Positions 1 through 6,346 of a DNA stretch of 6,840 nucleotides are shown here, piece after piece (positions within the stretch are counted from its first letter, which is position 1; the number at the start of each line of letters is the position of its first letter). The notes below the pieces were generated by a model. The model did no database searches. It was not told the origin of the DNA and was given only the letters and a program-made list of their open reading frames with translations. The stretch comes from an uncultured Planctomycetaceae bacterium. GTDB lineage: Bacteria > Planctomycetota > Planctomycetia > Planctomycetales > Planctomycetaceae. The stretch lies in NCBI GenBank assembly GCA_903823545.1, contig CAIJTL010000230.1, forward strand, positions 1 to 6,840. The letters are read 5' to 3'. The translations under genes and the position numbers were made by a program.

Positions 1-1
1 C

Positions 2-208
2 CTATTGCGAAGACTAGTTGACGCGGGACATACCGTCCTCGTCATCGAACATCACTTAGATGTGATCGAACAGTCGGACTGGATGATCGATCTCGGTCCC
101 GATGGCGGTTCACGTGGTGGCCTGATTGTCGCGGAGGGGACACCGAGTGAAATTGCGAAAACCGCAAAGACCCATACGGCTCAAGCATTGCGCGAGCGAG
201 GGATTTGA
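2..208 (+). CDS. uvrA: UvrA-family excinuclease ABC subunit A, C-terminal fragment
   Basis: This is the last 68 codons of a gene that begins left of the window and stops at TGA 206-208. The fragment is the end of the second ABC ATPase domain of a UvrA-type protein. It shows [11 protein letters not shown] (beta strand plus the H-loop region), then [11 protein letters not shown], then GG.IVAEGTP and a final HTAQAL. This order matches the C-terminus of UvrA, where EHNLDVI, DLGPEGG, SGTPE and SHTARFL are typical. UvrA dimerises, binds damaged DNA with UvrB and starts nucleotide excision repair in the cytoplasm. The histidine in EHHLDVI replaces the usual asparagine, so a UvrA paralogue (UvrA2 or a long fused form) is possible; the missing N-terminal part would decide this. 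Family assignment is strong, the exact subtype is not. The TTG at 5 is an internal leucine codon, not a start. Confidence 0.88.
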   Translation, partial: LLRRLVDAGHTVLVIEHHLDVIEQSDWMIDLGPDGGSRGGLIVAEGTPSEIAKTAKTHTAQALRERGI

Positions 209-239
209 CCGATGACGAAATGCGGAAACCGCGTCCAGA

Positions 240-260
240 CATCGTTAACGATGAGCTTTT
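240..260 (+). terminator. Possible weak terminator: 14-bp palindrome plus short T-run
   Basis: Positions 240-253 form a perfect 14-bp palindrome, CATCGTTAACGATG. As RNA it can fold into a 5-bp stem with a UUAA loop. On the plus strand AGC and four T residues follow, so it could end the uvrA transcript 32 bp after its stop codon. The stem is short and not GC-rich, so termination would be weak. It could equally be a protein-binding palindrome or chance. Confidence 0.25.
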
Positions 261-314
261 GGTCTTATTTCGCGGGTTGAAAACTTGCCGCCGCATCATT
301 GCGGTGTCGCCGCG

Positions 315-2474
315 CTATCTCTTGATCTCTTCTCGCCGACCTTCGTCATCAACGGTTTCACCCAACTGAGATTTGGGTTCATTCCGCTCTCGCAAACCAC
401 GGAGCACGACGAGCCAAAGGGTGCCGATTAACACGCCGCTGACAGCCAACGCCCACGCACCGTCACGGCGAAGACGCGAAGCCATCGCTCCCACAGGGCG
501 CAACGCGGCTGACTTTCGTTCTTGAACGATCGCAATCCAGCCGGTGTCACCCACTCGACAAAACGCGGCAAGCCATTCACCGCCGAAGGTCTTCGGATCG
601 AGTTGCCCAGCCGGATCGAGGTAATCATCCATCTGCACGATCACTGGCTCATCCGCTCGATCAGGCGAGGCGAACTGCGGACGGAGTCGGTCAATCGTCA
701 CATTGGCCAATCGGAGTCTTTCGGAGTCATCGCCTGACGCACTCCCTTCAGAATGATCTTGTTTCAACCACGGATGATCGACCAATTGCCAATTACGGCT
801 GTCGATCACGGCGACCGCGCGAATGATGTTGTCATCAGGTTCGCCATCTTTTCGATTGCTCGGAGCGAACGTCGACAAGAGTTGGCCCAACTCCATCGAC
901 CGTGCCAAGACTCCCAGTACTTTTTCGTGCTTCTCATCCCAAATCGGAACGGCCAGCGACGCAACGCTGCGTCCCGTGGCGGCGCTCGTGTAAGCCAAGG
1001 ATAAGTGCGGCTTGGTCAGCGGTTTGATCCCTTTCGGGACGTTGTTCTTCTGAAATTCGCCCAGCCCGTGAAAGTAGTCTCGGTGCGACCAATTGATATC
1101 GAGCGTGCTGTCTTCGGCGGGTTCGCGCCAACGCTGGAAACCTTCGCCGTCGGTGAGAAACCAACTGTTGTCACGATGCAGCCCAAGCTTTTGCTGCAAC
1201 TGATCCGCTTTCGATTTCCAGTGTGACAACACCAATCGCAGCTCATTGCGATCGGCCCATTTGCGACTGACTGCCGTTTCGATCGCTTCTTGCACCTCCG
1301 GATCTGCTGCAGCGTCTTCGAGGTCCGCCGTTCTCTTTTCCAACTCACGAGCCACGCTACGCGCCAAAATCTCAACCGAAAGGACGTCGCTTTCGAGCGC
1401 TCGTGTTGTCACGTTGTCCGCCGCCGAACTGACTGCGTCACGCATCGAATCGAGATAGAACAATCCGAGTGCCAACATCAGGAGCACCGGCCCGAGACCA
1501 CCAAGCGCCAGCAGCGGACGAAATGACTTTACGCGTTCTCGCTGATCCAAAGCGTCGAGCACCGCTTGAGCGTTCGGAAAACGCTTGTGCGGATCAGGCT
1601 CCAAACAGCGATAAATAAGTTCTGTCAATCGGCGATCAACACCGCGCACGTGGCTGTGCAACATCGGCGGAGGCCCGTGGCATACGATGTCTCGATACGT
1701 CGCCAGACGCTCTTCGAGAGTTCGCGATTGTTCGATCCGTCGTTCACTCTCGGCCGTCCGATGCGGTGGTTCGCCACACAGCAGATGATGCAGCACGGCC
1801 CCAAACGCATAGACGTCCCAGCGAGCATCGGGCACCGCTTTCAAATCGGCTTGTTCGGGAGCCATGTAATACAGCGTCCCGAGTGCCGGAGCATGTTCAT
1901 ACGAAAGCCTTGATTGACCGAAGTCACACAAACGCGGCTCTAGATCCGAGTCCAACAGCACGTTCGCTGGCTTTAGGTCGCAGTGCAGAATGCCGCTTGC
2001 ATGAGCGTGAACCAGGGCCTGCAAGATCCCTTTTGCAATTCGGACCGCCTCACGCACTGATAGCGGCCCTGCAGCCAATAGTCCCGCCAAAGAACCCCGC
2101 TCGAGATACTCCATCACGTAATACGGCGGATCGCTGTCCCATCCGACATCGAGCAGCCCAACGATGTTCCGCGATGTATACAGCACCGCAAGTTTTTCGA
2201 CCTCACGGCTCAACAACGACCAGTCCAGTCCACCGCGATGAAGGTAGACCTTCACTGCGACGAGCTTGCCGGTGTTTTTCTCGCGAGCCAACCAAACTGA
2301 TCCGTATGCTCCTTCGCCAAGGCACTTGATCACCGTGAGTCCGGGGATGCTGATCGTCGGCAAACGACGACGACTCAGGGACAACGACTTCGCCAATTGC
2401 GAATCATCTTGACGTTCGGTCTTGTCTGGTTTTGTCTGTTGTGGCTCAGGGTGGTTGAGCGGTTCCGTTGTCAT
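315..2474 (-). CDS. Transmembrane Ser/Thr protein kinase with extracytoplasmic Cache-like domain
   Basis: This is a 719-residue receptor-like kinase, with ATG at 2474-2472 and TAG at 317-315. A polar N-terminus (1-42) precedes a Hanks-type kinase domain (about 46-311). Its visible motifs are the glycine loop GEGAYGSV (53-60), VAVK with lysine 75, the likely helix-C glutamate 91, HCDLKPAN (164-171, catalytic Asp166), DFG (184-186), APE (205-207), DVYAFG (220-225) and KRF (297-299). All catalytic residues are present, but Cys165 replaces the usual HRD arginine, making this a non-RD kinase. Helix 318-341 spans the membrane. Residues of about 345-672 look like a double Cache sensor: a long N-terminal helix, a central HRDYFHGL (465-472) and VPIWD...VLGVLARSMELG (509-530), then GWIAIVQE (645-652). 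A second helix (673-693) returns to a short basic/acidic tail. I infer that it senses a small ligand outside the cytoplasm and phosphorylates cytoplasmic proteins; ligand and targets are unknown. It lies 68 bp downstream of the DUF1501 gene. No clear Shine-Dalgarno is seen. Confidence 0.93.
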   Translation of the reverse strand: MTTEPLNHPEPQQTKPDKTERQDDSQLAKSLSLSRRRLPTISIPGLTVIKCLGEGAYGSVWLAREKNTGKLVAVKVYLHRGGLDWSLLSREVEKLAVLYTSRNIVGLLDVGWDSDPPYYVMEYLERGSLAGLLAAGPLSVREAVRIAKGILQALVHAHASGILHCDLKPANVLLDSDLEPRLCDFGQSRLSYEHAPALGTLYYMAPEQADLKAVPDARWDVYAFGAVLHHLLCGEPPHRTAESERRIEQSRTLEERLATYRDIVCHGPPPMLHSHVRGVDRRLTELIYRCLEPDPHKRFPNAQAVLDALDQRERVKSFRPLLALGGLGPVLLMLALGLFYLDSMRDAVSSAADNVTTRALESDVLSVEILARSVARELEKRTADLEDAAADPEVQEAIETAVSRKWADRNELRLVLSHWKSKADQLQQKLGLHRDNSWFLTDGEGFQRWREPAEDSTLDINWSHRDYFHGLGEFQKNNVPKGIKPLTKPHLSLAYTSAATGRSVASLAVPIWDEKHEKVLGVLARSMELGQLLSTFAPSNRKDGEPDDNIIRAVAVIDSRNWQLVDHPWLKQDHSEGSASGDDSERLRLANVTIDRLRPQFASPDRADEPVIVQMDDYLDPAGQLDPKTFGGEWLAAFCRVGDTGWIAIVQERKSAALRPVGAMASRLRRDGAWALAVSGVLIGTLWLVVLRGLRERNEPKSQLGETVDDEGRREEIKR

Positions 2475-2542
2475 GCGAATGGCTCTGCGTGCAAAGCTTC
2501 TAGATCGAATCGGCGATCTCGTACTCGCTCTGTCATCGAATG

Positions 2543-4027
2543 CTAACTTGCTGCACCGGCAAGTTCAGAAATAGCGTCTCCCTGATCGACGATCGGTACG
2601 GGGCGACCGGCGAAGTTGGGGATGGCCACGTTTTTGTAGTCGACCCCCAAGTGGCGATAGATCGTAGCCAGGAAGTCACCTGGTCCGACTCGTCGCGAGA
2701 CTGGGTCTTCGCCTCGCGCATCAGTTGCTCCGATCACTTGGCCGGTGCGAATCCCTCCGCCCGCAAACAGCATCGAGTTCGCGCGAGGCCAATGATCGCG
2801 CCCCGGCTGAACGGTTCCCGCTGGAGCACTTGCAACGCCTTCGCCGCTGCTGGCGACGTAACTGATTCGAGGCGTCCGACCAAACTCACCAGTCACAACC
2901 ACGAGCACTCGCTTGTCGAGGCCACGTGCGTAGATATCTTCAATTAACGCCGATACGGCTTGATCGAGCGTCGGCAGTCGAAACTTCAACGCATCGAAAA
3001 CGTGCTGGTTGACGGCGTGGTCATCCCAGTTTTGAACGCGACCACACATCGGTCCGTCAAATTCAGTCGCCACAATATCAACGCCCGCTTCGACCAGTCG
3101 GCGAGCCATCAAGCATTGTTGGCCCCACTGATTGCGACCGTAACGATCACGGACGGCTTCAGACTCTTGAGACAAGTCAAAAGCGCCGCGCGACGCCGAA
3201 CTGGTCAAAAGATTGATGGCCTGCTGCTCGATGCGATCAACGGCGGTCATCACTCCCGATTGATCGGCCTGTCGTTGCAGACGATCGAGACTCGCCTTCA
3301 GTGTCATGCGATTCCGAATGACATCCACTTGCTTGGCATCTTTCAGGCCAACATTTGGAACTTCAAATTGCGGAGCACTCGGGTCCCCCAAAACTTTAAA
3401 TGGCTCGTAAGCCGGGCCGAGATACGTTGGCCCAGCGATCGTGAAGCTGTCGTAATTGTCGATCGGATTGACCGCAATGTAGTTCGGGATGTTACGGCGA
3501 GAGTCTCGACGCAGATGACTCGCGACCGACATCCAATCGGGAAGTATCGGCTTGAGCTTGTCTTGTGGATCAGGATCGCCAGCCAACACCTGCAACGAGC
3601 CTGCCGGATGTCCTCCGCCAGTGTGAGCCATCGAACGCAACAGCGTGTACTTATCAGCGATCTTCGCCAAACGTGGGAGCAATTCGCAAACTTGAATCCC
3701 GGGAACGTTGGTGTCGATCGTTTGATATGGCCCGCGAAAATCCGAAGGCGCAAGAGGCTTGGGATCAAAGGTTTCTAGATGACTCGCGCCGCCACGCAAC
3801 CAGACCAAAATGATCGCGGTTCGCGTGGAGTCTGAATCGGGTGATGATTGCCGCAGTTGAGCGTCACTCTGGTCGGCAACTGCTCGAAGCTGCAACAGTT
3901 GGGAAAGCGTCAAACTACTGAAGCCTGTCAGCCCACACTGAAGCAACTGGCGTCTGCTCAGCGATCCGCCAAACTTGATTCCGTTACCAGCATTCGCTCC
4001 GTCTGCGGCAGAAGTTAGGCGGCGCAT
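2543..4027 (-). CDS. Tat-exported DUF1501 family protein
   Basis: This is a 494-residue protein of the DUF1501 family (PF07394), which is abundant in planctomycetes, often called sulfatase-like and related to the alkaline-phosphatase fold. Its activity is not established. The N-terminus carries a twin-arginine signal: SRRQLL at 24-29, a hydrophobic stretch of about 30-47 and an AVA cleavage site at 49-51, so it is probably exported folded. Family hallmarks are VWLRGGASHLETFDPKP (about 75-91), HTGGGHPAG (135-143), TGEFGRTPR (379-387), GRDHWP (409-414) and LFAGGGIRTG (420-429), followed by GATDARGEDP. The Asp, Glu and His residues of these motifs are plausible metal or catalytic ligands. The stop is TAG at 2545-2543. 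I chose ATG 4027; TTG 4069 in the same frame would add 14 residues without an obvious function. Such proteins are often encoded next to a DUF1549/DUF1553 (PSD1-type) partner; none is present on either side here. Upstream is the HlyIII gene, downstream the kinase. Confidence 0.93.
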   Translation of the reverse strand: MRRLTSAADGANAGNGIKFGGSLSRRQLLQCGLTGFSSLTLSQLLQLRAVADQSDAQLRQSSPDSDSTRTAIILVWLRGGASHLETFDPKPLAPSDFRGPYQTIDTNVPGIQVCELLPRLAKIADKYTLLRSMAHTGGGHPAGSLQVLAGDPDPQDKLKPILPDWMSVASHLRRDSRRNIPNYIAVNPIDNYDSFTIAGPTYLGPAYEPFKVLGDPSAPQFEVPNVGLKDAKQVDVIRNRMTLKASLDRLQRQADQSGVMTAVDRIEQQAINLLTSSASRGAFDLSQESEAVRDRYGRNQWGQQCLMARRLVEAGVDIVATEFDGPMCGRVQNWDDHAVNQHVFDALKFRLPTLDQAVSALIEDIYARGLDKRVLVVVTGEFGRTPRISYVASSGEGVASAPAGTVQPGRDHWPRANSMLFAGGGIRTGQVIGATDARGEDPVSRRVGPGDFLATIYRHLGVDYKNVAIPNFAGRPVPIVDQGDAISELAGAAS

Positions 4028-4161
4028 CGGTACTCGCTCTGAAAAATGGGTCAAATGGCGATCATGCAATTGTCAGCCATGCTAGCGGTCTCCGACGTCA
4101 CTTCAAACGCTCTCGATCAAAGCTGCCGACTCGCCGCGAAACTCTGAATGGCACTTTTATG

Positions 4162-4842
4162 CTAATTCACCGGACAACAGCCAACGACGTAGTTCAAAAT
4201 CAGCATGTAGTGGCAGGTGCTTCCAATCAGAACGAGCACATGCCAAATCGGATGAAAGTATGGTCGTTCGTCGTGAGACAGGAACCAAGTTCCGCTCGAA
4301 TACGCAGCCGCTCCGGCCAGAATCCAGGCGCAGCCAGCAACTCCAAAGCAGTTAAAGAGCTCCGGAATCGCCAGGACCGGAACCCAACCGACGAGCAAAT
4401 AGAACCACACGCCAACGTTGTAGTACTTCGTAAAAAAGAGCTTCGCAATAACTCCAGCCAGAGCCATGACCCACATGGAAGCCAGCAGGATTCGCCACCA
4501 TCCATCATTCAAGTAGGTCACTCCAAACGGTGTGAAACTCCCCGCAATAAACAGAAAAATGCAGACTTGATCGAGCGTCCGAAAGCGATGCCTCCAGACT
4601 CCACGATGCACGCTGTGTGATGCCGTCGAAGCGAAATACAACAACGTTTGAGTGATCACGTAGATCAAACACCCGGTCACCAACCACGAGTTTCCTCGTT
4701 CAGAGGCGGTGCGCAATAACCACCAACCGGCAGGTACGCTCGCGAGGAAGCCAACGCCGTGCGTCCATTGATTCAGCGTCTCGTCGGTTGCAAACCGAGA
4801 TGTCGGTCTTGGTGCAGAACCGAGAGTGACCGCTTGCCCCAT
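4162..4842 (-). CDS. HlyIII/PAQR-family seven-helix membrane protein (hemolysin III-like)
   Basis: This is a 226-residue integral membrane protein of the HlyIII/PAQR family (CREST superfamily). The family start motif appears as ETLNQWTHGVGF near residues 21-32, followed by about seven hydrophobic helices. The likely metal site is complete: STASH (Ser72, His76) on one helix, TLDQ (Asp91) on the next, and HPIWH (His197, His201) before the last helix. Also typical is IFLFIAGSFTPF (95-106), the counterpart of the usual IAGTYTPF. The Gln after Asp91 replaces a common His. Members are linked to membrane lipid state or lipid hydrolysis; the hemolysin name is historical and toxicity should not be assumed. 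I prefer ATG 4842 because GAAGGGA (4857-4851) lies 8 bp upstream and the length fits the family (about 210-230). A GTG at 4908 would add 22 residues and overlap the acyltransferase stop by 4 bp (GTGA). Either way it probably shares a transcript with that gene. Confidence 0.9.
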   Translation of the reverse strand: MGQAVTLGSAPRPTSRFATDETLNQWTHGVGFLASVPAGWWLLRTASERGNSWLVTGCLIYVITQTLLYFASTASHSVHRGVWRHRFRTLDQVCIFLFIAGSFTPFGVTYLNDGWWRILLASMWVMALAGVIAKLFFTKYYNVGVWFYLLVGWVPVLAIPELFNCFGVAGCAWILAGAAAYSSGTWFLSHDERPYFHPIWHVLVLIGSTCHYMLILNYVVGCCPVN

Positions 4843-4850
4843 TTCACATT

Positions 4851-4857
4851 TCCCTTC
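4851..4857 (-). promoter_or_regulatory. Shine-Dalgarno favouring ATG 4842 for the HlyIII gene
   Basis: Read on the minus strand, GAAGGGA sits 8 bp before ATG 4842. It lies inside the extra 22 codons of the longer GTG-4908 form, so it helps to decide between the two starts. It is one of the few clear ribosome binding sites in this window. Confidence 0.5.
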
Positions 4858-4904
4858 GCAACCGACTTGTTTCAATGCTCTTTTGTCAGACTCGCGGCTG
4901 ATCG

Positions 4905-6074
4905 TCACGCCGCCTTTTGCTCTTCTTTAGGTGTGTCTGCGTTGCTGAGCCAAACACACATCTCTGTGAGCGCGGCAGTCCCCGCTTGTCCGAACTGTAG
5001 CACTAATGGCTCTTCAACTGCTGCCCTTCGAACAAATCGATTTTCGAGCCAGCATTTGAGCCGATGATTCACATTACGTTCGACCAGAAAGTAAACGGCC
5101 CAAGACGCCAACAATGCGACGCCGGTAACTACGGTGAGAGCCAGAAACGGACGGCCTGTTTGAGCAAACTGATCCAGAGCAAGATAGCCAATGTTTTGAT
5201 GGAGCAAATACAGCGGATAAGTCAGATTGCCGAGCACTCGAAAGGCTTTTGTGGAAAACTGCGTCCAACCTTGGCTGACTGCAAAAAACAAAGCATGGAA
5301 CGAAAGAACTAAGCCCGAGAGCACCAACGGATCAAAGTTGGTGTGATATCGCTCCGTCAGCATCTCTGCGCTCGAAGCCGCCATGTAGGTCGAATAACTT
5401 CCCGCAGTCAGCAACAACAAAACTCGGCGTGGAGTCAGTCCGGAGCGATTGATCAAGAAATATGTCGCTCCAGCAATGAAATGTCCGCTCCAGCGAGCGG
5501 AAGTGAGAAAGATCAATTCGCGTCGTTGGCTCAGTAAACAAACCAAAGAAGCCACGAGCCACGCTTGCAGGAACGTTTCGATGCGATGTGACTGACGACA
5601 ACACAGCAAGACAAACACGAAAGCGTAAAACTTCATCTCCTCCATTAACGTCCAATAGACACCGTCGATGTTGTCCTGACCCAGATAGAAATTGAACATC
5701 GTTAGGTTGGCGAGGAACTGCGGCAATGTCACCGGAAACCGATCTCCTCCAGCAAACCAGCAGACGAGAAACGTCACGGTGCAGCACGTCCAAAACGCCG
5801 GGTACAGCCGGGTGAACCGAGAGATGACGAACTCGACGGGCCCCTTGCCTTGAATCGAAAGCAGGATCACAAACCCGCTGAGAATGAAGAACAGGTCGAC
5901 GCCCAAATAGCCGTACTTCACCCACGGTGCGAATTCGGGGATTGAGAAAGATGTCAGATTGCGTGCCGCGGCACCGCGAAACGTCCAGTGATACATCACG
6001 ACGGCAATCGCGGCGAGAAATCGAAACAGATCCAGTTCGTTGAAGCGTGAATTTGCCGAGTGAGCCTTTTCCAT
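4905..6074 (-). CDS. Acyltransferase family 3 (OafA/YrhL-like) membrane O-acyltransferase
   Basis: This is a 389-residue multi-span protein of the acyltransferase-3 family (PF01757). Such proteins move acetyl or other acyl groups across the membrane onto surface sugars, lipopolysaccharide, peptidoglycan or exported small molecules. Key motifs are in order: ELDLFRFLAAIAVVMYHW (13-30), with the R-x10-H pair Arg18 and His29 (His29 the probable catalytic residue); GYLGVDLFFILSGFVI (55-70); SRFTRLYPAFW (85-95), the conserved RxxRLxP element; YWTLMEEMKFY (140-150), the WxL..E motif; and LTYPLYLLHQ (284-293). About ten hydrophobic helices fit the family topology. The last 50 residues or so are hydrophilic and carry no recognised domain such as SGNH. 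AGGA lies 7 bp before ATG 6074; the stop is TGA 4907-4905. It is followed closely by the HlyIII gene and is divergent from a putative polysaccharide flippase, which favours a surface-glycan role. The true acceptor cannot be read from the sequence. Confidence 0.93.
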   Translation of the reverse strand: MEKAHSANSRFNELDLFRFLAAIAVVMYHWTFRGAAARNLTSFSIPEFAPWVKYGYLGVDLFFILSGFVILLSIQGKGPVEFVISRFTRLYPAFWTCCTVTFLVCWFAGGDRFPVTLPQFLANLTMFNFYLGQDNIDGVYWTLMEEMKFYAFVFVLLCCRQSHRIETFLQAWLVASLVCLLSQRRELIFLTSARWSGHFIAGATYFLINRSGLTPRRVLLLLTAGSYSTYMAASSAEMLTERYHTNFDPLVLSGLVLSFHALFFAVSQGWTQFSTKAFRVLGNLTYPLYLLHQNIGYLALDQFAQTGRPFLALTVVTGVALLASWAVYFLVERNVNHRLKCWLENRFVRRAAVEEPLVLQFGQAGTAALTEMCVWLSNADTPKEEQKAA

Positions 6075-6181
6075 GTTTCGATCCTGACACGTGCAATTTA
6101 AGTCGGCTTTGAAGCGGCGAAACGTATGGCTCTTTGAGGAAATCGGTCAATTCGACTTTCGCTTAACACGGCCGCAACAGG

Positions 6182-6196
6182 GTTCAACCATTGAAC
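6182..6196. repeat. Inverted repeat GTTCAA-CCA-TTGAAC, possible operator
   Basis: A perfect 6-bp inverted repeat with a 3-bp spacer lies between the two divergent genes, about 110 bp from the acyltransferase start and 150 bp from the flippase start. The size and spacing would suit a dimeric regulator. A repeat of this size is expected by chance in a region this long, so regulation is only a possibility. Confidence 0.25.
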
Positions 6197-6268
6197 AAGC
6201 CAGCTTGACAGGATTCTGGCGATCTCAGAAGTTGCCGCGCGCATGTCTGAAGTCCAACGTAGGCCGGT

Positions 6269-6301
6269 CACTCCGAATCCGGAACTTCGACTCACGGAGT
6301 G
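6269..6301. repeat. Inverted repeat CACTCCG...CGGAGTG in the flippase leader
   Basis: CACTCCG at 6269-6275 is the reverse complement of CGGAGTG at 6295-6301, with a 19-nt loop. A G-U pair can extend the stem by one. It lies 45 bp upstream of the preferred TTG start and overlaps an alternative GTG start at 6299, so it could form a leader hairpin. No U-run follows, so it does not look like a terminator. Confidence 0.25.
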
Positions 6302-6334
6302 GGTCGTCTACTTTGTCATCCCATCAATCAAGGC

Positions 6335-6339
6335 AAGGA
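6335..6339 (+). promoter_or_regulatory. Shine-Dalgarno AAGGA for TTG start 6347
   Basis: AAGGA lies 7 bp before TTG 6347, the best placed ribosome binding site for the rightward gene. No ATG is available in this frame before residue 31, which lies inside the first membrane helix, so this site decides the start. Confidence 0.55.
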
Positions 6340-6346
6340 AGCCGCA

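Larger units (their letters stand above)
6068..6346. promoter_or_regulatory. Divergent intergenic region between acyltransferase and flippase genes
   Basis: About 270 bp separate the two divergent starts, so promoters for both directions should lie here. No strong sigma70 pair is seen. On the minus strand, TTGACC (6152-6147) followed 16 bp later by CATACG is a poor candidate. On the plus strand, TTGACA at 6205-6210 has no matching -10 box. Two inverted repeats are listed separately. No small gene is supported in this stretch. Confidence 0.45.

Noticed and set aside
289..306. GC-rich hairpin just downstream of the kinase stop, considered as a terminator
   Set aside because: The minus-strand stem is only 5 bp before a mismatch, and the short T-run starts about 10 nt after it. 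This is too weak to annotate.
1766..2329. Plus-strand open frame of 187 codons antisense to the kinase domain
   Set aside because: The composition is Arg/Pro/His-rich low-complexity and it lies wholly inside the conserved kinase coding region. No motif supports a gene.
2960..3778. Long plus-strand open frame (272 codons) antisense to the DUF1501 gene
   Set aside because: The translation is rich in Arg and Gln with no recognisable domain, and it mirrors a clearly coding minus-strand gene. It is a codon-bias shadow.
4028..4069. TTG 4069 as the DUF1501 start
   Set aside because: ATG 4027 gives a normal-length Tat signal region; the extra 14 residues show no signal features or better ribosome binding site.
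4159..4620. Plus-strand open frame of 153 codons antisense to the HlyIII gene
   Set aside because: The translation is polar and Asn/Gln/Lys-rich, as expected from the antisense of a hydrophobic protein. It is not a credible gene.
5332..6150. Minus-strand open frame of 272 codons overlapping the acyltransferase gene in another frame
   Set aside because: The acyltransferase frame has all family motifs. This frame has Arg/Val/Ser-rich sequence and no membrane helices.
6205..6233. TTGACA box as a plus-strand sigma70 promoter
   Set aside because: No TATAAT-like hexamer is found 15 to 18 bp downstream.
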